Source: Paenibacillus tarimensis (GTDB taxonomy: Bacteria > Bacillota > Bacilli > Paenibacillales > Paenibacillaceae). From it: DNA of 64,000 nucleotides. Within the stretch, counting starts at the first letter, position 1. The number at the start of each line of letters is the position of its first letter. The DNA lies in the NCBI RefSeq assembly GCF_021532315.1, contig NZ_JAKGAO010000011.1:248001-312000 (forward strand), given 5' to 3'. The notes beneath the pieces were generated by a model. The model worked only from the letters and a program-made list of their open reading frames with translations, was not told where the DNA came from and searched no databases. The position numbers were made by a program, and so were the translations under genes. Shown piece after piece: positions 52,040 to 60,964 of the stretch.

Positions 52040-52543
52040 CTACTCCGCAACCCGAATATAGTGTACTCTGCCTTGGCAGCCCACCGGGACCAGCTCATCC
52101 ACATAGCGGCTCACCAGCTCCTGCTCGTCGTCGGTCACGGGAGTCGCCGAGAAAATATTGAACTGTACGGTACCGCTGTAGGCATCATAGCTCCTGAAGG
52201 AAATCGTCTTACCAGGCAGCAGGCTGTTGAGCGTATCGACAATGTCCTTCGCCTGCAGCTCCGTGCGCAAAGCCGCCTGGCTCAGCAGCTCCGGCAGCGG
52301 TGCCGCCTTCGGCAGCCCGTCTTCCCGCAGTGAATCATAGGGCTTCACATCGTAGCAGACATGCTGCAGCAGATATCCCGAGGCAAACCGCTGCAGACTG
52401 GCGGCATCCTTAGCAGAGAGCTGCAGTTCTCCATCCCATGCATAAATGCTGGCCTTATGTTTACCGCATGTATGGACACGAACATACTGCAAATGTGGAT
52501 ACCGCTGCTTAATCCTGCTCTCCGACATTAACCGAGTACCCAT
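52040..52543 (-). CDS. Hypothetical protein
   Basis: 167-residue soluble protein that I do not recognise. It has no signal peptide or membrane segment and reads as mixed alpha/beta, with YVRVHTCGKHKASIYAWDGE early and a central helix-rich region. The ATG at 52543 sits about seven bases after AGGGGG, and coding features look normal. It stands alone between a terminator and the iron-uptake gene, giving no context for a role. Confidence 0.65.
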   Translation of the reverse strand: MGTRLMSESRIKQRYPHLQYVRVHTCGKHKASIYAWDGELQLSAKDAASLQRFASGYLLQHVCYDVKPYDSLREDGLPKAAPLPELLSQAALRTELQAKDIVDTLNSLLPGKTISFRSYDAYSGTVQFNIFSATPVTDDEQELVSRYVDELVPVGCQGRVHYIRVAE

Positions 52544-52728
52544 AACCAATACCCCCTGCTCGCAGCTTGTAGTTGGTAACGCTTACACCATATTATATGT
52601 CTGTGATGTCCTGAAGTGACCTCATGACCTCCCCACTACCCGCTCTCCCGCATGCCCAGCCGCGTTAACGATCTGTCATTATCATTCTATGCTTAACCCG
52701 GGAGGCCGTGCGGGCTTGCCTATTTATC

Positions 52729-52764
52729 AAAAGAAAGCCTGAAGCAGTACTGTCTGCTCCAGGC
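52729..52764 (-). terminator. Terminator after the siderophore-binding lipoprotein gene
   Basis: 11-bp stem with one G-U pair (52754-52764 with 52737-52747) followed on the minus strand by TTTCTTTT. Confidence 0.75.
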
Positions 52765-52773
52765 CTAAACCGC

Positions 52774-53751
52774 TCAGTGATTGCCAAACATGGATTCCAA
52801 GTCTTCCAGGATCCACATCATTGCTGACGCGCTGTAATCATTCCATCTTCCAGTATCCACGAGATGCACCTGATCCTTCTGCACAGCCGGTATATCCTTC
52901 CAGGCCGTTTCCTTCAGCTCATTGTACCTGTCCTTGTTGGACGGGTCCTCAACCAGCAGGAATAACCGGTCGGCGTCCGCCGCATATTCAACCACCGCTT
53001 CTTCCGCAATCGCCTCAGTCTGCGTAACAGCTGCTGCCTGCTCAGGCGCTGCAAAGCCTGCATCATAGAGCGAAGAGAAGACGGTTGGCGAATGGCGGTA
53101 GATCGTCTTTTCCCAGAACTGGAGAACAACGGCCTTCTCACCAGCATGCTGGCCAAGCTTTTCTTTAACAGATGCCACTTTCGCCGCGTATGCGTCCAGC
53201 CATGCCTGCTTTTCCTCTTCCTTGCCCAGCAGATCTGCCAGCGCATCCAAATGCTCAGTCGGCGTCAGGCCCCACTTTGTGGCAACTACGGGCGCAATTT
53301 TCTCGAGACCAGTAATAACTTCCGGTGTAAAGTAGCTGCTGACAATAATCAAGTCGGGCTCAAGCTCAACAAGCTTCTCCATGTTAGGATCCGACTCGCC
53401 TACACTTTCCACCCCGGCTACCTTCTCGGGATCGTACTTGCTCAGGTGGTAATCCGTTGTACCCAGCGGTTTAACGCCAAGCGCCAGCAGCTCGCCCACA
53501 TTATGCAGAGCTACGATCCGCTGCGGATTAACGGGCACTTCAACTTCCTTATCCAATCCATCCTTGTATACCTTCGTTGCTGCTTCCTGATTCGTTCCTT
53601 CATTGCCTCCTGCCGCCTGGTTACCTTCCGCAGGTGCGTTAGTGCCTGTGCCTGCATTGCCCGTATTGCTTCCGCCCCCGCCGCATGCTGCAAGCACACT
53701 GAACAGCAGAAAAAGACAAGCCAGCATGGTAAGTTTCAATGATCTGTTCAA
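52774..53751 (-). CDS. Iron-siderophore ABC transporter substrate-binding lipoprotein (FhuD/YfiY type)
   Basis: 325-residue extracellular binding protein. Signal peptide with lipobox SVLAACGGGG (Cys near residue 23), a long Gly/Asn/Thr linker to about 60, then a periplasmic-binding domain with the class III pattern PQRIVALHNVGELLALGVKPLG, ELEPDLIIVSSYF, and a C-terminal VHLVDTGRWNDY. The start is a TTG at 53751 after AAAGGAGAGG. A Fur-box-like element overlaps its promoter. The permease and ATPase genes are not adjacent, so this binding protein is an orphan that must use a transporter encoded elsewhere. Confidence 0.88.
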   Translation of the reverse strand: MNRSLKLTMLACLFLLFSVLAACGGGGSNTGNAGTGTNAPAEGNQAAGGNEGTNQEAATKVYKDGLDKEVEVPVNPQRIVALHNVGELLALGVKPLGTTDYHLSKYDPEKVAGVESVGESDPNMEKLVELEPDLIIVSSYFTPEVITGLEKIAPVVATKWGLTPTEHLDALADLLGKEEEKQAWLDAYAAKVASVKEKLGQHAGEKAVVLQFWEKTIYRHSPTVFSSLYDAGFAAPEQAAAVTQTEAIAEEAVVEYAADADRLFLLVEDPSNKDRYNELKETAWKDIPAVQKDQVHLVDTGRWNDYSASAMMWILEDLESMFGNH

Positions 53752-53787
53752 CTTGACCTCTCCTTTATCTACCCCAACTCGTTGGTG

Positions 53788-53832
53788 AGAATAGTTATCA
53801 CTATCATTAGCTAGTGTAAGTTAATTCGACAA
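53788..53832 (-). promoter_or_regulatory. Promoter with Fur-box-like operator
   Basis: On the minus strand TTGTCG (53832-53827), 17-base spacer, TAATGA (53809-53804). Overlapping the -10, AATGATAGTGATAACTATTC (53809-53790) resembles a Fur box (GATAATGATAATCATTATC). Iron repression fits the siderophore-binding product. Confidence 0.6.
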
Positions 53833-53995
53833 TATTTTCAACCGCTTTCCTTGCGTTTTATCCAGGTCCATGTTTCGGATTGCTGATTGCAAGGTAATTG
53901 GTATAGGTATGCCCTAATTTCTAGAAACGGTATGCATCAGCTGCCGTATATAATAACAGTACTCTACAATTACCTATTAAGGAGGAATGAACAGC

Positions 53996-55714
53996 TTGAA
54001 GCAAAAGTTTGCAGCCTTTCTGGCCGTTATGATGCTATTCTCCGTTATTGCTGCAATGCCCGCAACAGCCGCCAAGACCAGTGTAGTAGATGTCATCGTC
54101 GATGGTAAAGCAATTCGTTACACCGGGGCCAAGCCCTACATAGAGAACAGCGCCGTCATGCTGCCAGTCCGGGCAACTGCAAGTGCGCTTGGCATGACTG
54201 TTAGCTTTAAACGGTCGACCCACGAGGTTGTTTTAACCAGCCCAGACTGCACGGTGATCTTCCATGCCGGAAGCGGCGAGGCGGCTGTGAATGGCACACG
54301 GGTATCACTTAACAGCCCCACCTCAATTCACAAAGGCCGTGTCTATGCCCCTAATGCTCTCTTTGAATCATTACCCGGTCTTAAGGTGCAGTATGATCCC
54401 GCCAAACAGCAAATCCTTATCAATCATGTTGAACAAGGACCTGAAGCAACAGCTGCAGCGGTAGTTGGGCTGCTGACCAAAGGGGGCTACGGAGAGCTGG
54501 CCGCCCGGTACTTCGACCTGGCTCTCGCCGAGGCGCTTCCCGCTGCGGATCTGGAGGCCGTGTGGAACCAGGTAATCGGTGCAGCCGGCGCTTATTTGAG
54601 CACAGAATCTATTACCACCCAACCGTCCGACTCGGGCAAGGTCATCGTGACGGCGAAGCTGGTCTTCGAGCGGATGAAGGCCAATGTCATCCTTACAATG
54701 AATGACCAGCAGAAGCTTGCCGGCCTGTTCATTCAGCCTGCCGCCTCCGATGACATGGAAATACCGGAGGGTATCACCGAAGAGAAGGTGGTAGTCGGCC
54801 AAGGCGGCAAGTACCCGCTTGAAGGTACTCTTACCCTGCCGGAACAAGGCACTGGCCCTTACCCGGCTGTCGTGCTGGTGCAGGGCTCTGGCCCAAGCGA
54901 CCGTGACGAGTCCATTGGGGCCTACAAGCCGTTCCGCGATATTGCCTGGGGTCTCGCTCAGCAGGGGATAGCTGTTCTCCGCTATGACAAGCGGACCTTC
55001 GCACATGCTGCTTCCTTTACGAAGGAAGAGGCCGCACGCCTCACCGTCAAGGAAGAGACGGTTGATGATGCGATCGCCGCAGCCAGCCTGCTTAAGTCCG
55101 ATGGAAGAATTGACAGCAGCCGTGTCTTTATTGTAGGTCACAGCCTGGGCGGGATGCTCGCCCCTCGAATTGATGCGGAGGGCGGGAATTTTGCCGGATT
55201 AATTCTGCTCGCCGGTTCACCTCGACCACTGTGGGATATCATATATGACCAGAACGCCGCATTCATCGCGAAGATGAGTGATTCCGATCCGAAGAAGGCT
55301 GCCAATCTAGCCTGGCTGGAAGCGGAGTATAAGAAGGCGAAGCAGATATCGGACTGGTCACCGGAAAAGGCGGCCAGCGAGACCGTGTTCGGCATTCCCG
55401 CGAGCTACTTCAAGGAAATGGACAGCCACAGTGCCGACGGATACGCCAAGGAATTAACGAAGCCTGTGCTTGTACTGCAGGGAGAGGATGACTTCCAGGT
55501 CTTTGCAAACAAAGACTATCTGCTGTGGCAGGAGCATCTGCGCCATAACCCGAACACTGCATTCAAGCTCTATCCCGGCCTGAATCACTTCTTCGTTGAT
55601 TACAGCGGACCTGATGAAGGGACGGCTAAGGAATATCAGCACCCTGGAACAGTCTCCGAGGAGGTTATTCTGGATATAGCTAAGTGGGTACAATCCGGAC
55701 AGCTGGAAAAATAA
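53996..55714 (+). CDS. Secreted alpha/beta hydrolase with N-terminal stalk domain
   Basis: About 572-residue secreted protein. After a signal peptide (ending ATAAKTS near residue 27), residues 30-145 form a copper amine oxidase N-terminal-like (stalk) domain with AVMLPVRATASALGM. Residues about 150-250 look like a DUF3887-type domain, and the rest is an alpha/beta hydrolase with nucleophile Ser in VGHSLGGML, an oxyanion region VVLVQGSGPSDRDE and catalytic His in YPGLNHFF. The start is placed at a TTG (53996) nine bases after GGAGGA; the ATG at 53987 directly abuts that site. Probable cell-wall-associated esterase; the substrate is unknown. Confidence 0.85.
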   Translation: MKQKFAAFLAVMMLFSVIAAMPATAAKTSVVDVIVDGKAIRYTGAKPYIENSAVMLPVRATASALGMTVSFKRSTHEVVLTSPDCTVIFHAGSGEAAVNGTRVSLNSPTSIHKGRVYAPNALFESLPGLKVQYDPAKQQILINHVEQGPEATAAAVVGLLTKGGYGELAARYFDLALAEALPAADLEAVWNQVIGAAGAYLSTESITTQPSDSGKVIVTAKLVFERMKANVILTMNDQQKLAGLFIQPAASDDMEIPEGITEEKVVVGQGGKYPLEGTLTLPEQGTGPYPAVVLVQGSGPSDRDESIGAYKPFRDIAWGLAQQGIAVLRYDKRTFAHAASFTKEEAARLTVKEETVDDAIAAASLLKSDGRIDSSRVFIVGHSLGGMLAPRIDAEGGNFAGLILLAGSPRPLWDIIYDQNAAFIAKMSDSDPKKAANLAWLEAEYKKAKQISDWSPEKAASETVFGIPASYFKEMDSHSADGYAKELTKPVLVLQGEDDFQVFANKDYLLWQEHLRHNPNTAFKLYPGLNHFFVDYSGPDEGTAKEYQHPGTVSEEVILDIAKWVQSGQLEK

Positions 55715-55755
55715 AATATACAACACAATATGAACAACATAATTATTTGTAAAAT

Positions 55756-55801
55756 AAAAACTGGTCAGATTTCCGGATTGGAAATCTGACCAGTTTTTTT
55801 G
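55756..55801. terminator. Strong terminator after the hydrolase gene
   Basis: Perfect 16-bp stem (55759-55774 with 55780-55795) followed by a T run on the plus strand and preceded by an A run, so it can serve the convergent LysR gene too. Confidence 0.88.
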
Positions 55802-55864
55802 CATGTGGTTTTACATAATAATCAACACATTCACTCATACAGTCTCAAGCCCTGCTCTCTCTGA

Positions 55865-56785
55865 TTAACCAGCGCCATCTACAGCCAGTTCCGCTTCCTG
55901 CTCATGTCCTCCCCCTGCCTGCAGCAGCTCCAGCAGGCGTCGCAGCGGGAGCGCAGGCTTCTTCTTGCGGCTGATTACCAGCTGGGTATAGAAGGGCGGC
56001 AGCCACTGCGGATCCGGCTTGCTGATATGAAGCTCTCCCCGCTTCACCTCGGCCTCAACTGTCACATAAGGAAGCAGAGCGGCTCCCAGTCCGGCACGCA
56101 CACACTGCTTAATAGCCTCTATACTCCCGAGCTCGCTCACAATATTAACCTTCACCTTATGGTCCGCAATGGCATGCTCCATTGCTGCGCGGTATGTGCA
56201 AGTACGCTCCGTCAGAATCATGGACTGCTTCTCGAAATCACGGATACTGATGACATCCTTGCCAGCAAAGGGATGCGCATCCCCCGATATAATGACGAGC
56301 CTCTCCTCGCGCAGCATGACGGTTTCAAGCTCAGGATCATACAGAAGCGGATCGAGAATAAGGCCTACATCCCACTCCCCCTGCTTGACACGCGAGAGTA
56401 CCTCGCGTTCATTGGTTGGATATACTGCAAGCGCTATGCCAGGATAGTCATTCCTGAAGCGTTGAAGGTAGGCCGGCAGGAAGAATGCGGCAAGTGTCTC
56501 GATAGTCCCCACCATTAAGGTTCCGAAATTCGGACTTTGCATAACGGCGAGGGACTCATTATACGCGTCCGTAATTTGCTCTGCATAACGGCTTAGTGCC
56601 ACTCCCGCTTCTGTAAGCCGCAGCGTTCGCCCGTAACGCTCGAACAAGGGGGCGCCGTATGCCTTTTCCAGCTTCTGAATTTGTACGGTTACCGTGGACT
56701 GGGCATAGCCCAGCCGCTCTCCCGCCCTGGTGAAACTGCCGCACGCAGCTACTTCGCGGAATGTGAGGTAATACTGGATATCCAT
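55865..56785 (-). CDS. LysR family transcriptional regulator
   Basis: 306-residue regulator. The N-terminal helix-turn-helix is in FREVAACGSFTRAGERLGYAQSTVT (residues 9-33), followed by the linker helix and a two-lobed effector domain with GTLMVGTIETLAAFFLP near 90. The start is the ATG at 56785. The divergent gene at 56967 encodes only a small protein, so the usual regulated neighbour is not obvious. The target and effector are unknown. Confidence 0.87.
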   Translation of the reverse strand: MDIQYYLTFREVAACGSFTRAGERLGYAQSTVTVQIQKLEKAYGAPLFERYGRTLRLTEAGVALSRYAEQITDAYNESLAVMQSPNFGTLMVGTIETLAAFFLPAYLQRFRNDYPGIALAVYPTNEREVLSRVKQGEWDVGLILDPLLYDPELETVMLREERLVIISGDAHPFAGKDVISIRDFEKQSMILTERTCTYRAAMEHAIADHKVKVNIVSELGSIEAIKQCVRAGLGAALLPYVTVEAEVKRGELHISKPDPQWLPPFYTQLVISRKKKPALPLRRLLELLQAGGGHEQEAELAVDGAG

Positions 56786-56966
56786 GATCGGCTAACCCCC
56801 AACTCATTAAAGTTCGTAATAGTAGTGATGATAATGTATCGATAACTGGTATGTAAATAGTCATGTTATATTTTGGATGTGAGCAGCAGGCGAACCGCGG
56901 CGCCTCTGACCATGACGCTATTATGCTTAGGGCCTGGCAGGCCTTAAGCCAACAGGAGGAATATTC

Positions 56967-57164
56967 ATGCTGCATCCGTATTTTGCAGACAAGGAACATG
57001 AGCGCCATATCGAAACTGCTGAGAAGGCCTGTCTTTACGAGGACGGTCCCTATACGGAGAAGTCCGTGTATGATCATATGCAAAACTGGCTTGCCAGCCT
57101 CTTCAAATCTGGCAAGAGCAGTGCTGTCCAGAATAGGAATAAAGCTGCGAAGAAGAGCGTCTGA
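56967..57164 (+). CDS. Small hypothetical protein
   Basis: 65-residue soluble protein (MLHPYFADKEHERHIETAEK at its start) with no recognised domain and a basic C-terminus. The ATG at 56967 follows a good CAGGAGGA site at suitable spacing, which is the main support. It is divergent from the LysR regulator, which may control it. Confidence 0.55.
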   Translation: MLHPYFADKEHERHIETAEKACLYEDGPYTEKSVYDHMQNWLASLFKSGKSSAVQNRNKAAKKSV

Positions 57165-57367
57165 CAATCAACCGCAGCAGCCAGTCACCCATCAAGCACG
57201 TACGATATGGGAAGTTTATATATAGAATATCATGGAATATAGAAATATTATATTTAACTATTATAAATTATTCGTATTTTATAATTGGTAAAAGACTGGT
57301 GTCCATATCACGGTGACTCAGAAGGAAAACAGGTATGAGATACTGTAGTAGAAGGGAGATCATTTCG

Positions 57368-57904
57368 ATGATAACGGAAGAGCAATTGAAGTACCCAATC
57401 GGAGAATACAGCCATGAAGGCAAAATTACGCCGGAACAATTGCAAGTATGGCTGGGGCAGCTGGATGAACTGCCTGGCAAGCTGCGCAAGGCGGTGGCCG
57501 GTCTGGAGGATTGGCAGCTGGATACACCGTATCGCGAGGGCGGGTGGACGGTCCGCCAGGTCGTGCACCATCTGGCGGACAGCCACATGAACAGCTTTAC
57601 CCGCTTCAAGCTAGCTATAACAGAGAACGGACCCACGATCCGTCCCTATGATGAGAAAAAATGGGCCGAGCTCGTCGACTCCCGCACTGCCCCGGTTGAG
57701 TGGTCCTTGGATTGGCTCGAAATTCTTCACCAGCGCTGGTGTATGCTGCTGCGCAGCCTGACAACAGAGCAGCTGCACCGGACCTTCTTCCATCCCGATT
57801 CCGTAGAGTGGATCAGGCTCGACTGGAACATCGGCATGTATGCCTGGCACGGAAACCACCATACTGCTCATATCACGGAGCTGCGCAAGCGCATGAACTG
57901 GTGA
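57368..57904 (+). CDS. DinB/YfiT family metal-dependent protein (bacillithiol transferase-like)
   Basis: 178-residue DinB-fold protein of the YfiT/BstA group. Metal-binding histidines are in [16 protein letters not shown] near residue 60 and [12 protein letters not shown] near 160. Family members form four-helix bundles and transfer thiol cofactors to electrophiles or detoxify. The start is the ATG at 57368 after AGAAGGGAGA; the frame to 57335 is not supported. It stands alone. Bacillithiol transfer is known for BstA of Bacillus and inferred here. Confidence 0.87.
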   Translation: MITEEQLKYPIGEYSHEGKITPEQLQVWLGQLDELPGKLRKAVAGLEDWQLDTPYREGGWTVRQVVHHLADSHMNSFTRFKLAITENGPTIRPYDEKKWAELVDSRTAPVEWSLDWLEILHQRWCMLLRSLTTEQLHRTFFHPDSVEWIRLDWNIGMYAWHGNHHTAHITELRKRMNW

Positions 57905-57960
57905 ACGAACCAGTCCGGCTTTAATGATCTATCAATCCTGGACTCTAACCTGGTGTCTGT

Positions 57961-58167
57961 TCATGCCGAATCCTGCTCTACCCAGAAGAGATCATCCAGT
58001 GTCTTGGATAATGCCCGGCAGATACCCAGACATAAGCTTAAGCTGGGATTATATTTACCGAGCTCGATCAGCCCGATCGTCTGTCTTGATACCCCGACAA
58101 GGAGGGCCAGCTGCTCCTGTGACAGGTCCTTCTCCACTCTGGCAAGCTTCAGCTTCAAATTCTTCAT
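57961..58167 (-). CDS. XRE family small transcriptional regulator
   Basis: 68-residue regulator consisting of one Cro/CI-type helix-turn-helix: LSQEQLALLVGVSRQTIGLI (residues 15-34), then LGKYNPSLSLCLGICRAL. Such single-domain regulators usually accompany a small membrane protein gene, but none is next to it here. ATG at 58167 follows AAAGGATG. Target unknown. Confidence 0.85.
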   Translation of the reverse strand: MKNLKLKLARVEKDLSQEQLALLVGVSRQTIGLIELGKYNPSLSLCLGICRALSKTLDDLFWVEQDSA

Positions 58168-58302
58168 GTTGTCAGCATCCTTTCATCCTGCATTTCAGCC
58201 GCTGTATCAAGGGTTTAGCAGGCTTCATCAATATGTAGAAACCACAAAAAAGTGTAGCACGGTTATAGCAAAAAGACAACTATATAAGACATCGTCCGAC
58301 AG

Positions 58303-58348
58303 CAAAAAACGCCGGCACCCCACAGGATACGCCATATTGGGTGCCGGC
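58303..58348 (-). terminator. Terminator of the VTC-DUF4956 pair
   Basis: Perfect 10-bp stem GCCGGCACCC (58348-58339 with 58320-58311) followed on the minus strand by TTTTTT, about 70 bases after the DUF4956 stop. Confidence 0.75.
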
Positions 58349-58414
58349 TGTTCATGCGCGTTATATACCTGCTGTCTCATTAGGGGAGGTAATTACGCCC
58401 TGGAGGACTGCCCC

Positions 58415-59146
58415 TCACGAGACATAATCTCCGCTATAGCTGATCAAGACAGCGCTTCTCACACCCTGCAGTGCAGTCAAGCGGTTTACAAACTCCCCTT
58501 CGCGCTCCTTCAGTCTGATCTCCAAGGTGGTCTCAATACTTTCGCTTGCGACGGTCTTCTGCTTGACGTTATAACGCTTGGCCAGCTGTCCGACCAGCTT
58601 CTGCACCTCCTGTTCACTCTGATCATCTTTACAGTTAACGACCAGCAGATAAGGTGTCTCAAAGGTGGTTTTCTTGATGAAGAAGAACATCACGAGGCCG
58701 ATGGCAGCTGATCCGATCATTGCAAGAACGTAGAACCCTGCTCCTGCAACAATACCTGCTGCGGCCGCCCAGAACAGGAAGATTAAATCAGTCGGGTCCT
58801 TAATCGGTGTACGGAAGCGGACAATGGACAGTGCGCCGACCATACCAAGCGACAGCACGAGATTAGAGTTGACCGCTATAATGACGAGTGCCGTCACCAT
58901 GGTCATGCCAATCAACGAGACGTTGAAGCTCTTGGAGTACAGAACCCCGCTAAAGACCCGTTTATACAGCAGATAGATGAAGAATCCAATGAGGAAAGCG
59001 AAAGACAGGGACAGCAATATTCTTATGAGATCAATGTCTGCTGTAAAATTATTCAGGACAGAGTTTTTGATCATATCCGTGAAGGTTGTTGCGGTATCCG
59101 CTGCAGCCGTCTGAGCTGCCGGTAAGCTGGAAATACTGGTTTGCAT
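58415..59146 (-). CDS. DUF4956 domain-containing membrane protein
   Basis: 243-residue protein with a polar N-terminus (1-40), four hydrophobic segments between about residues 42 and 160, the conserved motif GALSIVRFRTPIKDPTDLIF near 100-120, and a C-terminal soluble ferredoxin-like domain. DUF4956 proteins are regularly encoded beside VTC-type polyphosphate polymerase domains, as here, and may form a membrane complex with them. ATG at 59146 is one base after the VTC stop, with GGGAGG in that gene. Function is unproven. Confidence 0.83.
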   Translation of the reverse strand: MQTSISSLPAAQTAAADTATTFTDMIKNSVLNNFTADIDLIRILLSLSFAFLIGFFIYLLYKRVFSGVLYSKSFNVSLIGMTMVTALVIIAVNSNLVLSLGMVGALSIVRFRTPIKDPTDLIFLFWAAAAGIVAGAGFYVLAMIGSAAIGLVMFFFIKKTTFETPYLLVVNCKDDQSEQEVQKLVGQLAKRYNVKQKTVASESIETTLEIRLKEREGEFVNRLTALQGVRSAVLISYSGDYVS

Positions 59147-59147
59147 G

Positions 59148-59861
59148 CTAGTAGTCCTCCCAAGTGTTGAATTTCAAATGTTTGCGGCAGATAACATATT
59201 TGGAGGCGCTCTGCCGGTTCAGTCCCTCCAGCTGCAAGGCGCTTCTAATCGCTCCCGGCAGGTATTCATCATATTTAACCTCAAGAATGATCAGATTGTC
59301 ATCCAGAGCACGTACCGGCTTCAGGTCAGGATCAAAGACATCCACGGCATGAAGTCCTGTACGGAGCTCCTTATCGAAGGTAATTCTTACATTGCCAAAC
59401 CGGCTGACATAAGGCTCTCGGATGTAATCCACGATTACCTTTGGCCTGAGAAGCTTGTGCTTCATTTCAAGATACAGCTCCATCAAGAACGGATTGTCGG
59501 GCTGATTCAGTACCTCGTAATCCCCTGCCAGAATGGCATCGTACATAGGCCTCGTCAGCGGCTCTTTTAACTTGGCTATGAAGTCATTCTTCTTGATCTT
59601 CTTCTCAAAATGAATGACATGATCCTGAACGTTATAAACCCGGATCCTGTATTTCACCCGGTCATGGATGCCGCCAAGCTTCTCATGCAGAGCCTTGTTG
59701 TCCACATCGTCGAAGTAGAGGCTGCGGATATGATACTCGCCTGTCGGACCTGCGTGTGAATCCAGTTCAGCAAGGCTGCGGAGCCGGGCTCGAATGATAT
59801 GGAACTGGTGATGGTTAATAAAGAACTTATGCTCATGCCGGTATTTCAGCTTGACACTCAT
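59148..59861 (-). CDS. VTC domain protein (polyphosphate polymerase-like)
   Basis: 237-residue soluble protein with a VTC/CYTH tunnel fold. Motifs include RHEHKFFIN near residue 8, YHIRSLYFDDVDN near 45, basic KYRIRVYN near 70, HFEKKIKKNDFIAKLKE near 85, VDYIREPYV near 140 and LIILEVKYDEYLP near 190. The repeated basic residues on strands and the EVKYD motif correspond to phosphate- and metal-binding tunnel residues. The start is the ATG at 59861; a GTG at 59873 is possible. In other genomes this pair often accompanies CotH-type kinases, not seen here. Polyphosphate synthesis is inferred from the family. Confidence 0.83.
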   Translation of the reverse strand: MSVKLKYRHEHKFFINHHQFHIIRARLRSLAELDSHAGPTGEYHIRSLYFDDVDNKALHEKLGGIHDRVKYRIRVYNVQDHVIHFEKKIKKNDFIAKLKEPLTRPMYDAILAGDYEVLNQPDNPFLMELYLEMKHKLLRPKVIVDYIREPYVSRFGNVRITFDKELRTGLHAVDVFDPDLKPVRALDDNLIILEVKYDEYLPGAIRSALQLEGLNRQSASKYVICRKHLKFNTWEDY

Positions 59862-60033
59862 CGCCTCTTGCACCTTCCCTCATCTGCTATGCTTGTATTG
59901 TAAGACGGCTGCCTGAGTTGATCCTTAGAACTAGCTGAACAGCTGCTGAATGTTTTACAATTCCTCCATATAAGCCGGGTCGGCACAGACGGGACAGTGC
60001 AGCATTCCGTATTTGAACGGCAGCAAGGGGAAG

Positions 60034-60062
60034 AAAAAAGAGATATCTACAGATACCTCTTT
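60034..60062 (-). terminator. Terminator after the pentapeptide repeat gene
   Basis: 12-bp stem with one G-U pair (60051-60062 with 60037-60048) and a 2-base loop, followed on the minus strand by TTTTTTCTT. Confidence 0.65.
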
Positions 60063-60141
60063 CGATGCATGGCTTAAGATCAAGGAAATGATTTAAAGAA
60101 GCTAGGGTGCATAGGGGATGAATATCGAATTAGGGACTGGT

Positions 60142-60777
60142 TTACTCTCGGATCACAAGGCCCAAGTACTGGGCAAAAATAGCGGCCTGCTCCTGAGATA
60201 TGATGCAGCCCTTCAAGTTCTCCAGCGGAATGGAAATGCCTTCAATCTCACAGGTGCTCAGGTCTATCCCCGTCATATTGGTTCGCAGAAATTCGGCCTG
60301 CTGCAGCTTGCAGCCGTTAAGGTGCAGCTTGGTCAGCTTGGATTCCGTGAAGTCAGCGCTTGCCAGCATCGTATCCTCCAGCACAGCCTCCTTCCAGTTG
60401 GTGAACCTGAACTGAGCGTAGCCGCAGTTGCAGCCCTGAAATCTTGTATTGCGAAAGGTCGAATCGGTAAAAATCGCGCCAACCATTTTACTATCGATAA
60501 ACTCGACCCGGTGCAGCAGCGCTCCGCTGAAATCCACATTGGACAGGTCACAGCCTTCGAAGCGTACATCGGTCAGCTCAACCTTCGGCCAGGTCACTTG
60601 ATGCAATACCGTACGGCGGAATATAAATCTGGAGAAAGATACACTAACCGCCTCCTGGTCACGAATCGTCTCATCCTCACATAAGCCGCTGCTAAATCGC
60701 TCTTCCTCGCCAAATAAATAATCGCCTAGCGTTACAGCTTCCATACTTCCGGCAAACGCCGGTTTTGCAATTTTCAT
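60142..60777 (-). CDS. Pentapeptide repeat protein (Qnr-like)
   Basis: 211-residue pentapeptide repeat protein. From about residue 65 to 185 the A(D/N)LXX-type periodicity is visible (VRFEGCDLSNVDFSGALL, TRFQGCNCGYAQFRFTNW, ADFTESKL), giving a right-handed beta helix. The C-terminal ISQEQAAIFAQYLGLVI matches the dimerisation tail of Qnr and related gyrase-protecting proteins. The first 60 residues are an unusual extra segment with no clear repeats. ATG at 60777. A quinolone or gyrase link is only inferred. Terminator downstream at 60034. Confidence 0.78.
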   Translation of the reverse strand: MKIAKPAFAGSMEAVTLGDYLFGEEERFSSGLCEDETIRDQEAVSVSFSRFIFRRTVLHQVTWPKVELTDVRFEGCDLSNVDFSGALLHRVEFIDSKMVGAIFTDSTFRNTRFQGCNCGYAQFRFTNWKEAVLEDTMLASADFTESKLTKLHLNGCKLQQAEFLRTNMTGIDLSTCEIEGISIPLENLKGCIISQEQAAIFAQYLGLVIRE

Positions 60778-60964
60778 CCTTAGTCCCCCGTTTCATCGCA
60801 ATAGTTATATCAGCATACACAACTTTCACGGCTTTGTCCCGCTCTGTACATCTACATCGTTTTTACATAAGACAAACATAAACTTTACATTTACTGGAAT
60901 CTATAATGTGTATAATGGTCTTGTGATTACGATCACAGTCCAAATATCGAGGAGGCTCTATGTA

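Noticed and set aside
59955-60085. A minus-strand frame of about 40 codons ending with a CPVC zinc-knuckle-like sequence.
   Set aside because: No start codon with a ribosome binding site, and it overlaps the terminator at 60034-60062. It could be a remnant, but support is too thin.
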